Part shown: positions 55,716-64,000 of the stretch, piece after piece
How positions within the stretch are numbered: position 1 is the first letter of the stretch
How the letters are laid out: every line of letters begins with the position of its first letter
Source: Hydrangea macrophylla
Lineage: Eukaryota; Streptophyta; Magnoliopsida; Cornales; Hydrangeaceae
DNA length: 64,000 nt
Direction: 5' to 3'
Assembly: GCA_033977485.1 (NCBI GenBank)
Contig: CM066991.1
Span: forward strand, 29,633,850-29,697,849
Program-made: the position numbers and the translations under genes
The notes under the pieces: generated by a model
What the model was told of the DNA's origin: nothing
The model's database searches: none
Seen by the model: the letters and a program-made list of their open reading frames with translations, nothing else

Positions 55716-55815
55716 GCATTTTAATGCATCACAAATACTTTACATAATTCTGACAGAGTATTTGTGACGCAGATACAGGCATCACAAATAATATTCTTAA
55801 AATGGTACAAACTAA
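55716..55815 (-). repeat. Right subterminal repeats of the outer CACTA-like element, truncated
   Basis: Contains GCGCATTTTAATGCATCACA, AATACTTT, then GTATTTGTGACGCAGATACA and GGCATCACAAATAATATT, the same bidirectional TTTGTGACGCA word as at 1738-2080. The sequence then changes to TRIM copy 3 without a CAGTG end, so the terminus was lost in a rearrangement. Confidence 0.6.
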
Positions 55816-56246
55816 CGAGAGCTCATCAACAGGTACTAATCAACGGGAAGAAATTGCCCGGTCACTCAGTGCAACATAAAGGGTCATGGCTGCCAGAAAT
55901 CACGGCAGAACAAATTAACTTGCGAGAGCCTACATGTTGAAGCCCACCAAGAGAGCCCACAAAGGGGCTGCATACTTCAACTTCCCCGTAAAGGGCAAGC
56001 CGAGGGTTGACCAATGGCATGACAATACCCGTAGGGGCTAGTCGAAGTTTGACAGGGGTTGGTTATGAAAAGTAGCAGAAGTAGTAGGGGTTTATTTGAA
56101 AAATGAGAATGAAAGAGATGAACACTACCGATTAATGGGCACAATACGAAGAGAGAAAAATGATAGGGGTCTAGCGGGCAGCGTGGCGCCACCCACCGGT
56201 GGAGCTTGAGGATATCTGCTCTGATACCAAGAAAAAACTATAAATT
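55816..56246 (-). mobile_element. TRIM-like copia derivative, copy 3 (interior only)
   Basis: Colinear with the interior of copies 1 and 2, from GCTCATCAACAGGTACTAAT to the primer-binding site (plus strand GCTCTGATACCA at 56217-56228). The adjoining LTR is only ATAAATTGGA before array A sequence TTCCAATTATCAA takes over. The primer-binding site is best preserved in this copy. Confidence 0.7.
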
Positions 56247-56645
56247 GGATTCCAATTATCAATTAATGCGAAAAAAAAAGGTTTGACATACTTAGGCGCG
56301 AAAAAACTATGTTTTTGGGGTTTAGGGGATGAATCCATAAATCAACAATTCGAAGGATATGAAACTTAACTCGCACCTCAAACACGACAAACGAATGTTG
56401 TGGGAACAAACAGAAGGCAAAATGGACTTTCGGTTGTCAAATAACACGAAACAAAACAAGTTTTGATCTATTTAGGCTTGAAAAAACTATATTTTGGGGG
56501 TTTAGGGGAATGAAATGGTAAACCGCTGATCAAAAGGGCGTAAACTTAACTCGCACCTTAAACAGGATAAAAGAAAGGTGTGGGAACAAACGAAACGCAA
56601 AATGGACGTCCGGTTAACAAATGATGCAAAAACCAAAAAAAAAGA
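56247..56645 (+). repeat. Tandem array A, block 6
   Basis: About two units plus a partial, ending in an A-rich run that abuts the gypsy element. Its position after TRIM copy 3 indicates duplication or rearrangement of an array-plus-TRIM segment. Confidence 0.85.
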
Positions 56646-56649
56646 AAAA

Positions 56650-57700
56650 AGGTTTCACCAAGGACTAAACCCCTTCCTTCGACACACGAGGATTGATCAC
56701 CTTAACTAGAGTTTTGAGAGATTAGTCTGACTTGTTGTTAGTCTGGAAAAGGATGCCTATCTAGTACAAGAACAGCAGATGATTCGACCCACCCATCGAA
56801 GAGCTTCTAACAAAGGAATTTCCAGAAACCGCCACCAAGAAATACCCAAGGGTGGAGACCTCAGGGTAATTTTAAGGGAACAAGCGAACCTGGGACGGAG
56901 CTAGGAAGTCTCAGCAGAGTTATCTTCGACCCCCACAATATCGCCAACAGGGACCACAACCTCAAGCGCTCCTTATTGCACCATAATCAAGTAATGGAGG
57001 ATGTTTTAATTGTGGAAAGTCAGGGCACATTGCTAAGTTCTTCACACCTTTAGAGCTAACTGTCGAACATATGCTATATAAGAAATTGCAAAAAGCCAGG
57101 GCATTTGAGCAGGGATTGTCATCCACCATGCGAACTGTATTACAAGGCCTCGATTCAAGGAATACAAGGACCCCTAGATCAGATCTGGATGAAAGCCATT
57201 ATTTTATAAGGAACATGCTTTGATGCTAAAGAGTGCTACAGCATCTGGAAGGTACGCTTATACTCTTTCACATTCAAGTTAAAGCATTATTCAATACTGG
57301 TGCTACGCGTTCGTTTATTGCCATTAAGATTGTTTGTCAGTTGGGTTTAGAATCCCAGACACTTGAGTAAGCACTTAATGTTGTGTCACCATTAGGAGTG
57401 ACTGTTAAATTGATTAAATTATGTAAATATTGTCTATTGACTCTAGAAGATCGGAACCTTCTGGAAAACTTAGTAGTTTTGTCAATGTTAGAGTTTGACA
57501 TTATCCTAGCGATGGATTGGCTGACCAAGTACAGCGCCAACTATGATTGCCCTAATAGGATGAATATTGTATTTCCGATAACTGGATGTCCAATGATCAG
57601 ATTTCAATGTCAACCGACAAGCAACACATTTCTCATAAGTTGTTTGCCTACAATCAGAGATACTAATACGGAATCTATGATGGATTAGATTCCTATTGTA
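56650..57700 (+). pseudogene. Gag C-terminus and protease of the Tekay-like element
   Basis: One frame carries SQQSYLRPPQYRQQGPQPQ, the zinc knuckle CFNCGKSGHIAKF at 57002-57040 (CCHC with the final Cys changed to Phe), and then the protease: FNTGATRSFIAIKIVCQLGL near 57290 and NVVSPLGVTVKLIKL, later LSMLEFDIILAMDWLTKYSA. The protease active site (usually D-S-G-A-T) reads NTGATRS, with N for the catalytic D, and stops occur after SQTLE and before QGLDSR. Inactive. Confidence 0.82.
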
Positions 57701-58544
57701 CAAGATTTTAAGGATCTATTCCAAGATATTCAAGGACTTCTACCAAAAACGAAGATAGACTTTTGTGTAGAACTAGTACTTCGAATATTACCAATATCTA
57801 AGACTCCATATCAAATGGCGCCAATGGGATGTTGGAATTGAAGAAGCAAGTTTAGAAACTTGAAGATTTGGGGTTTTTTTGCCCTAATACATCACCTTGG
57901 GGAGAATTGGTTATTTTTGAAGAATAAGGATAGGACACTTCGACTTTGTATCGACTACAGAGAGCTACATAAGGTTACAATTAAGAACCAATATCCACTA
58001 CCTCAAATAGATGATCTATTCAATCAGCTACAAGGATCAAGGATCTTTTCAAAGATCGATCTACGTTCCGAATATCACCAATTGCTAGTTCGACCAGAGA
58101 ATGTGTCAAAGACTGCGTTCAGGATGCGATATAGGCATTACAAGTTTAAGGTTATGCCTTTTGAATTGACTAATGCTTTAGCAGTATTTATGGACTTAAT
58201 GAATATAGTATTCATACCATATCTGGATCAATTCATTATAGTGTTCATCGACTATATTATGATCTACTCTAAGATGAGAGAAGAACATAAGAAGCACTTA
58301 CAGATTACTCTACAAATGCTCAGGGATAGTAAGTTATATGCTAAGTTCAATAAGTATGAGTTTTGATTACAATAGGTCAACTTCTTGGGACATGTGATTT
58401 CACAGGATGGTATCTCGATGGACTTATCTAAGATCGATGCAGTCTTAGAATAGGCCAACCTATATGACAGAAGTTAGAATTTTTCTAGGTTTGGCAGGAT
58501 ATATACAGAACATTTGTAAAAGGATTCTCCAAGATTGTAGGGCC
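57701..58544 (+). pseudogene. Reverse transcriptase of the Tekay-like element, first part
   Basis: The 168-codon open piece 57860-58366 carries [57 protein letters not shown] and [15 protein letters not shown]. The catalytic FIDDI box has Y in place of the second D. Further on, NFLGHVISQDGISMDLSKID and GFSKIVGP continue up to the copia insertion at 58545; the sequence picks up again after 62849 with LMNLMRNEIKYE, fixing the insertion inside the RT thumb/connection. Confidence 0.88.
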
Positions 58545-59076
58545 TGTTAGCCTTAAGGTTTATTAAGGCATATTTAATTATGTTTTGATGATGTCAAATG
58601 TGCTATGATAATTACATGATTCATATTGATTCATTCTTTGTTATTATCATAGTCATTTTTATGCTCATATAATCTCATGTATTAATATTGTATTAATGTT
58701 TTAACATCTTGTGTGCATGAGATTTAATTGATGTAGATCAAGATTACAAGGAGCTCAACAAGGATCAAGCTTGAAGGCTTGAAGATATTTCATCCTTGGT
58801 TGAAGTCTAGGACCATCATTGTAAGGCATCTTGATCTCACACTCTTAGGGGCTCAAACAAATGCTAAAAGTTAAAGTTTTGGAAACAAATTTTAAATGGG
58901 TCATCTTTAAAGCAATGCCCAACCAATTGGAAAATAATTAATTGTTCAATCTTATATGGTTGGAAAGGTATTTGAATCTAGTTTCCAAAACATCAAACGG
59001 ATCGAAAATTCGAGTTTTGTAGAGGAAGTTATGGCCATTTTAGTGGAGATGTGTCAGTCTGCCAAATAGGGAGGGG

Positions 59077-59199
59077 CAGTCGACTGAAGGCCCGATGCAG
59101 TCGACCGAACTAAGCAGAATACAAACAGAACCCTCTGTAAACACATCTCAGTCGACTGCTTCAAGGACCAGTCGACTGCTTCATGTTCCAGTCGACTGA
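59077..59199. repeat. CAGTCGACTG palindrome cluster upstream of the TATA box (5' LTR)
   Basis: Four perfect CAGTCGACTG and one CAGTCGACCG in about 120 bp, with GC-rich spacers. Repeated in the 3' LTR at 62045-62167. A further six GTCGACTG words lie in the interior at 60992-61134. Confidence 0.9.
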
Positions 59200-59284
59200 A
59201 GCGACCTGAAAAGGCATAACGGCTAGTTTTTAAAGGGGCTTTTAATTACCAAACTTGCAACCAACGGCTATAATCTTTCTTGGC

Positions 59285-59294
59285 CTATAAATAC
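59285..59294 (+). promoter_or_regulatory. TATA box of the SIRE-like 5' LTR
   Basis: CTATAAATAC, conserved in the 3' LTR at 62252, within TTCTTGGCCTATAAATACAT. Good consensus and conserved in both LTRs. Confidence 0.7.
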
Positions 59295-59880
59295 ATGTTT
59301 TCCCACACCATTTTATGTTGATCAATCAATTGGAAAATATCTATTTTAATCACACAACTTGGTGATTCTTAATCATTCTCTAATGAGCCCTAGTTGTGTG
59401 AGTTTATCAATTTGCTCAAATCTTTCATTTGTATTTCTTGAGTGAGCAAAATTGTAGTGAGCTTTAATTGTATCATCCACTCTAGAGAGAGAGTTATCAA
59501 TTTGTAATTCAAATCATTGTAAAGGTTGAGGGTTAGTAACCCTTGTGTGCAAAGAAGAGGTTTTCTTCTTTGGGAGAGATTGAAGGCTCTTGTAACGGTT
59601 TGGTGCACACCCGTAAGTGCTCCGGAAAATGGTTTGGTCTACACCCGTAAGTAGATCAGATTAATGGAATCCTCAAGAGGTGTTCTTGAGGGGTGGACGT
59701 AGGCCGCGGGGTGCGATTGCCGAACCACTTGAAAAATCGGTTTGCAAATTTCTCTTCCCTTCTCTCTTTTACATAATTGCTTGTGATTGTGTTAATTTGA
59801 TATTAAATTTTAAAAAGGTTAAAATTCCGCTAAAACCTTATTCACACCCCCTCTAAGGTTTCCATATTTGAGCCAACAAT

Positions 59881-59892
59881 TGGTATCAGAGC
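59881..59892 (+). other. Primer-binding site, initiator tRNA-Met
   Basis: TGGTATCAGAGC, complementary to the 3' end of plant initiator tRNA-Met, two bases after the 5' LTR. Confidence 0.95.
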
Positions 59893-59941
59893 TTCGGCTC
59901 TTCTATTTTCAAAAGTTTTTGAAAAATTTGAGTTAAGATCC

Positions 59942-60715
59942 ATGGAAACTACATATTTTGGGGTAAATTCTAAACCAATCTCAATTATTCAATCTCATGA
60001 TTATGATGAACTTCAAAGTGCATTTGAAGAATTACACGAGGAGTTGGAAAATTTGGGAATCAAATATATAACTCTTAAAAAGAATTTTTCCAAACTTTCA
60101 AATGAGTTAAATATTTTGAAATCCCAAAATGAATCTTTGAAGATTGAAAATGAAAAACATGTTTTAAAAGCACAATCTTCAAATGAGCTTGAAAAAGAAA
60201 ATTTGGAGTTGAAAAAGCAATTAGATGAGTTAAAATCTCAAAATAAAATTTTGAGAAAAGAAAAGCTTGTTTCAACCAATCAACCTTCAAGTGAACTTAT
60301 TGAAAAGGAAAAGGTTGAAGTGAGAAAGGAGGTGGATGATTTGACAAAAACTTTGGCCAAGTTTACCCAAGGTGAACAAAATTTGAATATGCTTTTGGGT
60401 AAACAAAAATGTGTTTTTGATAAGGCCGGTTTGGGATTTAATCCCACATTCAAGGAAAAGAAGTACAAAAACTTCTTTGTAAAGTCCACATCCTCTACTT
60501 CAAATTCTCAAAATGCTCACAAGAATTTCTTTGCTAAAGCGTCAATCTCAAATGAGACCCTTCCCCATGTAACATGTCATTATTGTATGAAAAAGGGGCA
60601 TGTTAATTTTAAATGTTCATTTCGAAATAAAATTAACATGGTTTGGGTTGTGAAGGGATCCTCTCCTACCTCCTTGGAAAATGTTGCATCCAAGAGGCGC
60701 TTGGACAATGGTTAA
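59942..60715 (+). CDS. Truncated SIRE-like gag: coiled coil plus zinc knuckle
   Basis: An uninterrupted 257-codon ORF starting 50 bp after the primer-binding site (GATCCATGG context at 59942). Residues about 20-130 form a strong heptad-like coiled coil (ELQSAFEELHEELENLGIKY, LELKKQLDELKSQNKILRKE). A region with LAKFTQGEQNLNMLLGKQKC and GLGFNP follows, then CHYCMKKGHVNFKC near residues 214-227, a CX2CX4HX4C zinc knuckle for RNA binding. This is the C-terminal half of SIRE/Maximus gag; the N-terminal gag domain is missing, so the ATG arises from an internal fusion. The open frame in a non-autonomous element suggests either recent origin or selection for gag function in trans. Cytoplasmic RNA packaging is inferred from the family. 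Confidence 0.82.
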   Translation: METTYFGVNSKPISIIQSHDYDELQSAFEELHEELENLGIKYITLKKNFSKLSNELNILKSQNESLKIENEKHVLKAQSSNELEKENLELKKQLDELKSQNKILRKEKLVSTNQPSSELIEKEKVEVRKEVDDLTKTLAKFTQGEQNLNMLLGKQKCVFDKAGLGFNPTFKEKKYKNFFVKSTSSTSNSQNAHKNFFAKASISNETLPHVTCHYCMKKGHVNFKCSFRNKINMVWVVKGSSPTSLENVASKRRLDNG

Positions 60716-61510
60716 ATCTCTTACCTTAAGCCTAGTAGGAGTAGGATAGATTTATTTGTTTAGATATGCATACTTGACTTTTTATGCATAAATCTTGTTT
60801 CATCCACTTGTGATTTGGATATATATGTCTTTACATAAATCATTATGCTCTTGATAATGCTTATTTGAAAAATGATAATATGCTTTTGTTTGATTAGACA
60901 AAGTTTTTAGAATGATTAAACAAAATGATGTTTTGTGAATTATTCAAATTTTTGCTGCTGAACTGTCATTTTTATGAACTGCTGATCAAAGCAGTCGACT
61001 GGTACCCCGACACAGTCGACTGATTTAGCTGTGAGGCTTTGAATTTTTTTTTCTGCATTGTTAAGTCGACTGAGGCGTCGACTGTTTTTGCACAACTTAA
61101 TCCCTGCCCACTCCCGTCGACTGTGGCGTCGACTGATCCGTCTGAATTTTTTGATTTTGAGTTCTCCAACTTTATTATTGGTTTCTTTTGGGAGAATATG
61201 CTCTCTTTTCACATCTTTTTGGTATCTTTTATCATTGCACATGCTTAGGGGGAGCACTTTTATGTATTCATTTGCTCACATGTGGTTATATTTGCTTATT
61301 TTTGGTATCTTTTTGGACTTTTGATTTGTATGCCTATTGTGAGGGGGAGCTTTGCATTTTATCCCCAAATCTTTTTGATAATGTCAAAGGGGGAGAAATA
61401 TGAGAAGTATTGGGGAGTGACCAAATATGAGAAGTATTGGGGAGAGACCAAATGTGCTTATATTGGCATATCTTTCATTGGTTGTTTGTCATCATCAAAA
61501 AGGGGGAGAT
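60716..61510 (+). other. Non-coding 3' interior of the SIRE-like element
   Basis: Contains the GTCGACTG cluster 60992-61134, short blocks GAGAAGTATTGGGGAG(T/A)GACC in tandem at 61402-61451, GGGGGAGC words and the polypurine tract AAAAAGGGGGAGAT at 61497-61510. Several overlapping plus-strand frames up to 106 codons have no domain. Confidence 0.7.
60992..61134. repeat. GTCGACTG palindrome cluster in the interior of the SIRE-like element
   Basis: Three pairs: GCAGTCGACTGG with CACAGTCGACTGAT, AAGTCGACTGAGGCGTCGAC, and CCGTCGACTGTGGCGTCGAC. The pairing at 10-20 bp resembles that in the LTR clusters, yet it lies outside the LTRs. Confidence 0.88.
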
Positions 61511-62844
61511 TGTTAGCCTTAAGGTTTATTAAGGCATATTTAATTATGTTTTGATGATGTCAAATATGCTATGATAATTACATAATTCATATTGATTCAT
61601 TCTTTGTTATTATCATAGTCATTTTTATGCTCATATAATCTCATGTATTAATATTGTATCAATGTTTTAACATCTTGTGTGCATGAGATTTAATTGATGT
61701 AGATCAAGATTACAAGGAGCTCAACAAGGATCAAGCTTGAAGACTTGAAGTTATTTCATCCATGGTTGAAGTCTAGGACCATCATTGTAAGGCATCTTGA
61801 TCTCACACTCTTAGGGGCTCAAACAAATGCTAAAAGTTAAAGTTTTGGAAATAAATTTTAAATGGGTCATCTTTAAAGCAATGCCCCAACCAATTGGAAA
61901 ATAATTAAATGTTCAATCTTATATGGTTGGAAAGGTATTTGAATCTAGTTTCCAAAACATCAAACGGATCAAAAATCCGAGTTTTGTAGAGGAAGTTATG
62001 GCCATTTTAGTGGAGATGTCTCAGTCTGCCAAACAGGGAGGGGCAGTCGACTGAAGGCCCGATGCAGTCGACCGAACTGAGCAGAATACAAACAGAACCC
62101 TCTGTAAATACATTTCAGTCGACTGCTTCAAGGACCAGTCGACTGCTTCATGTTCCAGTCGACTGAAGCGACCTGAAAAGGCATAACGGCTAGTTTTTAA
62201 AGGGGCTTTTAATTACCAAACTTGCCACCAACGGCTATAATCTTTCTTGGCCTATAAATACATGTTTTCCCACACCATTTTATGTTGATCAATCAATTGG
62301 AAAACATCTATTTTAATCACACAACTTGTTGATTCTTAATCATTCTCAATTGAGCCCTAGTTGTGTGAGTTTATCAATTTGCTCAAATCTTTCATTTGTA
62401 TTTCTTGAGAGAGCAAAATTGTAGTGAGCTTTAATCGTATCATCCACTCTAGAGAGAGAGTTATCAATTTGTAATTCAAATCATTGTAAAGGTTGAGGGT
62501 TAGTAACCCTTGTGTGCAAAGAAGAGGTTTTCTTCTTTGGGAGAGATTGAAGGCTCTTGTAACGGTTTGGTGCACACCCGTAAGTGCTCCGGGAAACGGT
62601 TTGGTCTACACCCGTAAGTAGATCGGATTAAAGGAATCCTCAAGAGGTGTTCTTGAGGGGTGGACGTAGGCCGCGGGGTGCGATTGCCGAACCACTTGAA
62701 AAATCGGTTTGCAAATTTCTCTTCCCTTCTCTCTTTTACATAATTGCTTGTGATTGTGTTAATTTGATATTAAGTTTAAAAAGGTTAAAATTCCGCTAAA
62801 ATCTTATTCACCCCCCCTCTAAGGTTTCCATATTTGGGCCAACA
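61511..62844 (+). repeat. 3' LTR of the SIRE-like element
   Basis: 1334 bp, same length as the 5' LTR. Differences by eye are mostly transitions. Ends TTTGGGCCAACA; the GGGCC target duplication follows. Confidence 0.92.
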
Positions 62845-62849
62845 GGGCC

Positions 62850-63355
62850 TTTGATGAATTTGATGAGGAATGAGATAAAGTACGAATACAGGGATAAGCA
62901 TGAGGATACATTCCACGAGTTAAAGGAAAGATTGACCTTTGCACCGGCATTGGCAATACCCAGGAGTGGAGAAAGATTTTTCATCCACAGTGATGCATCA
63001 CACCAAGAACTTGGTTGTGCATTTATGCCAGATGAGAAAGTCATTGTATATGGATCCAGACAATTGAAGCCATATTAGAAGAATTGCCCTACACATGACC
63101 TAGAATTAGCAGTAATAGTGTTTGCTCTGAAGATCTGGAGACACTATCACTATGGAGAAAAGTTTGATCTATTTTCCGATCATAAGAGTTGAAGTATTTG
63201 TTCTCTCAGAAGGAGTTGAACATGTGATAACGAAGGTGTATGGAGTTTCTCAAAGATTATGACTTGTCATTGCAGTACCATCTGGATAAAGTAAATGTCA
63301 TAGTAGATGCTTTGACTCATCGAGCTCGACTAATAATCATTGCATTACTAATTCG
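62850..63355 (+). pseudogene. RNase H of the Tekay-like element
   Basis: The frame from 62851 reads MNLMRNEIKYEYRDKHEDTF, HELKERLTFAPALAI, then the RNase H start FFIHSDASHQELGCAFM (catalytic D in HSDAS), VIVYGSRQLKPY, a stop, and [20 protein letters not shown] (Glu of the LELAV motif kept) and LFSDHKS (catalytic D). Stops at 63076-63078 and after DHKS, then frame loss. Completes the RT interrupted at 58544. Confidence 0.87.
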
Positions 63356-64000
63356 AGAATAGAAAGCATTGGATGTTTTAGTCAAATTTGATCTTCAGCT
63401 AGTGGAGTACCGAAGGACAACATCTTCGATGTCGTATATATGGTACAACCAACTTTGATTAGTCATGTCATAGAAGTTCAACTAACAACAAAGGATCTAA
63501 AGTTATGGTTCTCCAAGATGTCAGCAAAGGAACCAGAGGTCTGGAGTATTGGTACTGACGGAGCCTTACGATGTAAAGGTAGACCCTGTGAACCAGATGA
63601 AGAAAATCTCCAAAAAAAAATATTGGATGAAGGACACAAATCATGAATGACTGTTCATCCTGGAGGTACGAAAATGTACAAGGATTTGAAGAGGAACTTC
63701 CGATGGGTAGGAATGAAGAGAGAAATAGCTGAGTTTATTGCTCAGCGTATTACTTGTAACCAAGTAAAGGTAGAACATCAGAGACCACCTGAACTTCTAC
63801 AGTAGTTACCAATTCCCCAATGGAAGTGGGACCATATAACTATGAATTTTCTAGTAGAATTTTCGAAGTCTCAGCAAAATAACGATGCTATTGGGTAATT
63901 GTAGATCAACTTATGAAGACTGCGCATTTTATCGCCTATAGTATGACATACCCAATAGAACGATTAAGCCAGATATATATTCAATAGGTTGTGCAACTAC
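63356..64000 (+). pseudogene. Integrase of the Tekay-like element, truncated by the window end
   Basis: 63440-63646 covers the linker with SIGTDGALRCKGRPCEP. Then VHPGGTKMYKDLKRNFRWVG and MKREIAEFIAQRITCNQVKV show the HHCC region (H at VHPG, C at ITCNQVK with the second C position changed). EHQRPPELLQ, a stop, [20 protein letters not shown] carries the first catalytic D (WDHITMNF). The frame shifts before VDQLMKTAHFIA. The window ends before the remaining catalytic residues. Confidence 0.85.

Larger units (their letters stand above)
58545..59878 (+). repeat. 5' LTR of the SIRE-like element
   Basis: 1334 bp. Carries a TATA box CTATAAATAC at 59285-59294, about 90 bp after a cluster of five CAGTCGACTG-type palindromes (59077-59199). 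Ends TTTGAGCCAACA. Confidence 0.92.
58545..62844 (+). mobile_element. Non-autonomous SIRE-like Ty1/copia element
   Basis: LTRs of equal length (1334 bp), TGTTAGCC...GGGCCAACA, are flanked by the 5-bp duplication GGGCC (58540-58544, 62845-62849). The primer-binding site TGGTATCAGAGC at 59881 follows the 5' LTR after two bases. The polypurine tract AAAAAGGGGGAGAT precedes the 3' LTR. The 1632-bp interior has one 257-codon ORF from the C-terminal half of a SIRE-type gag; protease, integrase, RT and RNase H are absent. LTRs differ by about 2% over the first 400 bp by eye, making it the youngest insertion in the window. Confidence 0.93.
56650..64000 (+). mobile_element. Tekay-like Ty3/gypsy element, 5' truncated, interrupted and running off the window
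   Basis: Plus-strand order zinc knuckle, protease, RT, (copia insertion), RNase H, integrase, with wording typical of chromoviruses (ATRSFIA, MDWL, GHVISQDGI, HPGGTKMY). No 5' LTR or primer-binding site occurs before 56650, where array A ends, so the 5' end is missing. The 3' part continues beyond the window. All domains are broken by stops and shifts. Confidence 0.82.

Overview
The window is intergenic DNA from a plant nuclear genome, most likely a eudicot. It is AT-rich, has no intact single-copy gene, and consists almost entirely of nested transposable elements: Ty3/gypsy and Ty1/copia LTR retrotransposons, CACTA DNA transposons, short foldback elements and satellite-like arrays. The plant assignment rests on plant retroelement lineages (Tat-like with an antisense plant-mobile-domain ORF, Tekay-like chromovirus, SIRE-like copia), CACTA termini, and captured pieces of plant-type genes (beta-tubulin, proteasome beta-5, LRR receptor kinase, mitochondrial carrier, SEC1/KEULE). 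I cannot name the species.

Layout. 1-1129: gag remnant and LTR of a gag-only gypsy-like element on the minus strand. 1181-2965: foldback elements and the left end of an outer CACTA-like element (terminus near 1738). 3000-5316: a CT-rich leader and two exon-like pieces. 5585-17257: a tandem array (unit about 156-185 bp, family A), interrupted by a third CACTA-like end (6834) carrying captured exons and by two copies of a short TRIM-like copia derivative. 17258-52736: a Tat-like Ty3/gypsy element of about 35 kb inserted into array A, with LTRs of about 3.4 kb and a decayed protease-RT-RNase H-second RNase H-integrase order on the plus strand, plus an antisense plant-mobile-domain ORF. Inside it sit a 13.6-kb Pack-CACTA (22275-35853) splitting the RT, an unidentified 1.6-kb insertion (about 37.1-38.7 kb) and a gag-only element (44765-48570). 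The Pack-CACTA itself contains a 2.56-kb solo LTR (29858-32416). 52737-56645: array A resumes, then CACTA-type subterminal repeats and a third TRIM fragment. 56650-64000: a Tekay-like gypsy element cut by a young, non-autonomous SIRE-like copia element (58545-62844) that keeps an open 257-codon gag-derived ORF; the window ends inside the gypsy integrase.

How it fits together. Nesting gives a relative order: outer CACTA with array A, then the Tat element, then Pack-CACTA and the gag-only element inside Tat, then the solo LTR inside Pack-CACTA. The most interesting signals are the Pack-CACTA with fragments of at least four host genes on one strand; the homology between the tandem array inside that CACTA (family B) and array A outside it, both lying about 0.4 kb before CACTA subterminal repeats; and clusters of short perfect palindromes with three different cores (CGCGCG, CGATCG, GTCGAC) in three unrelated LTR-type sequences. 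All identities are from reading motifs by eye; no database search was run.
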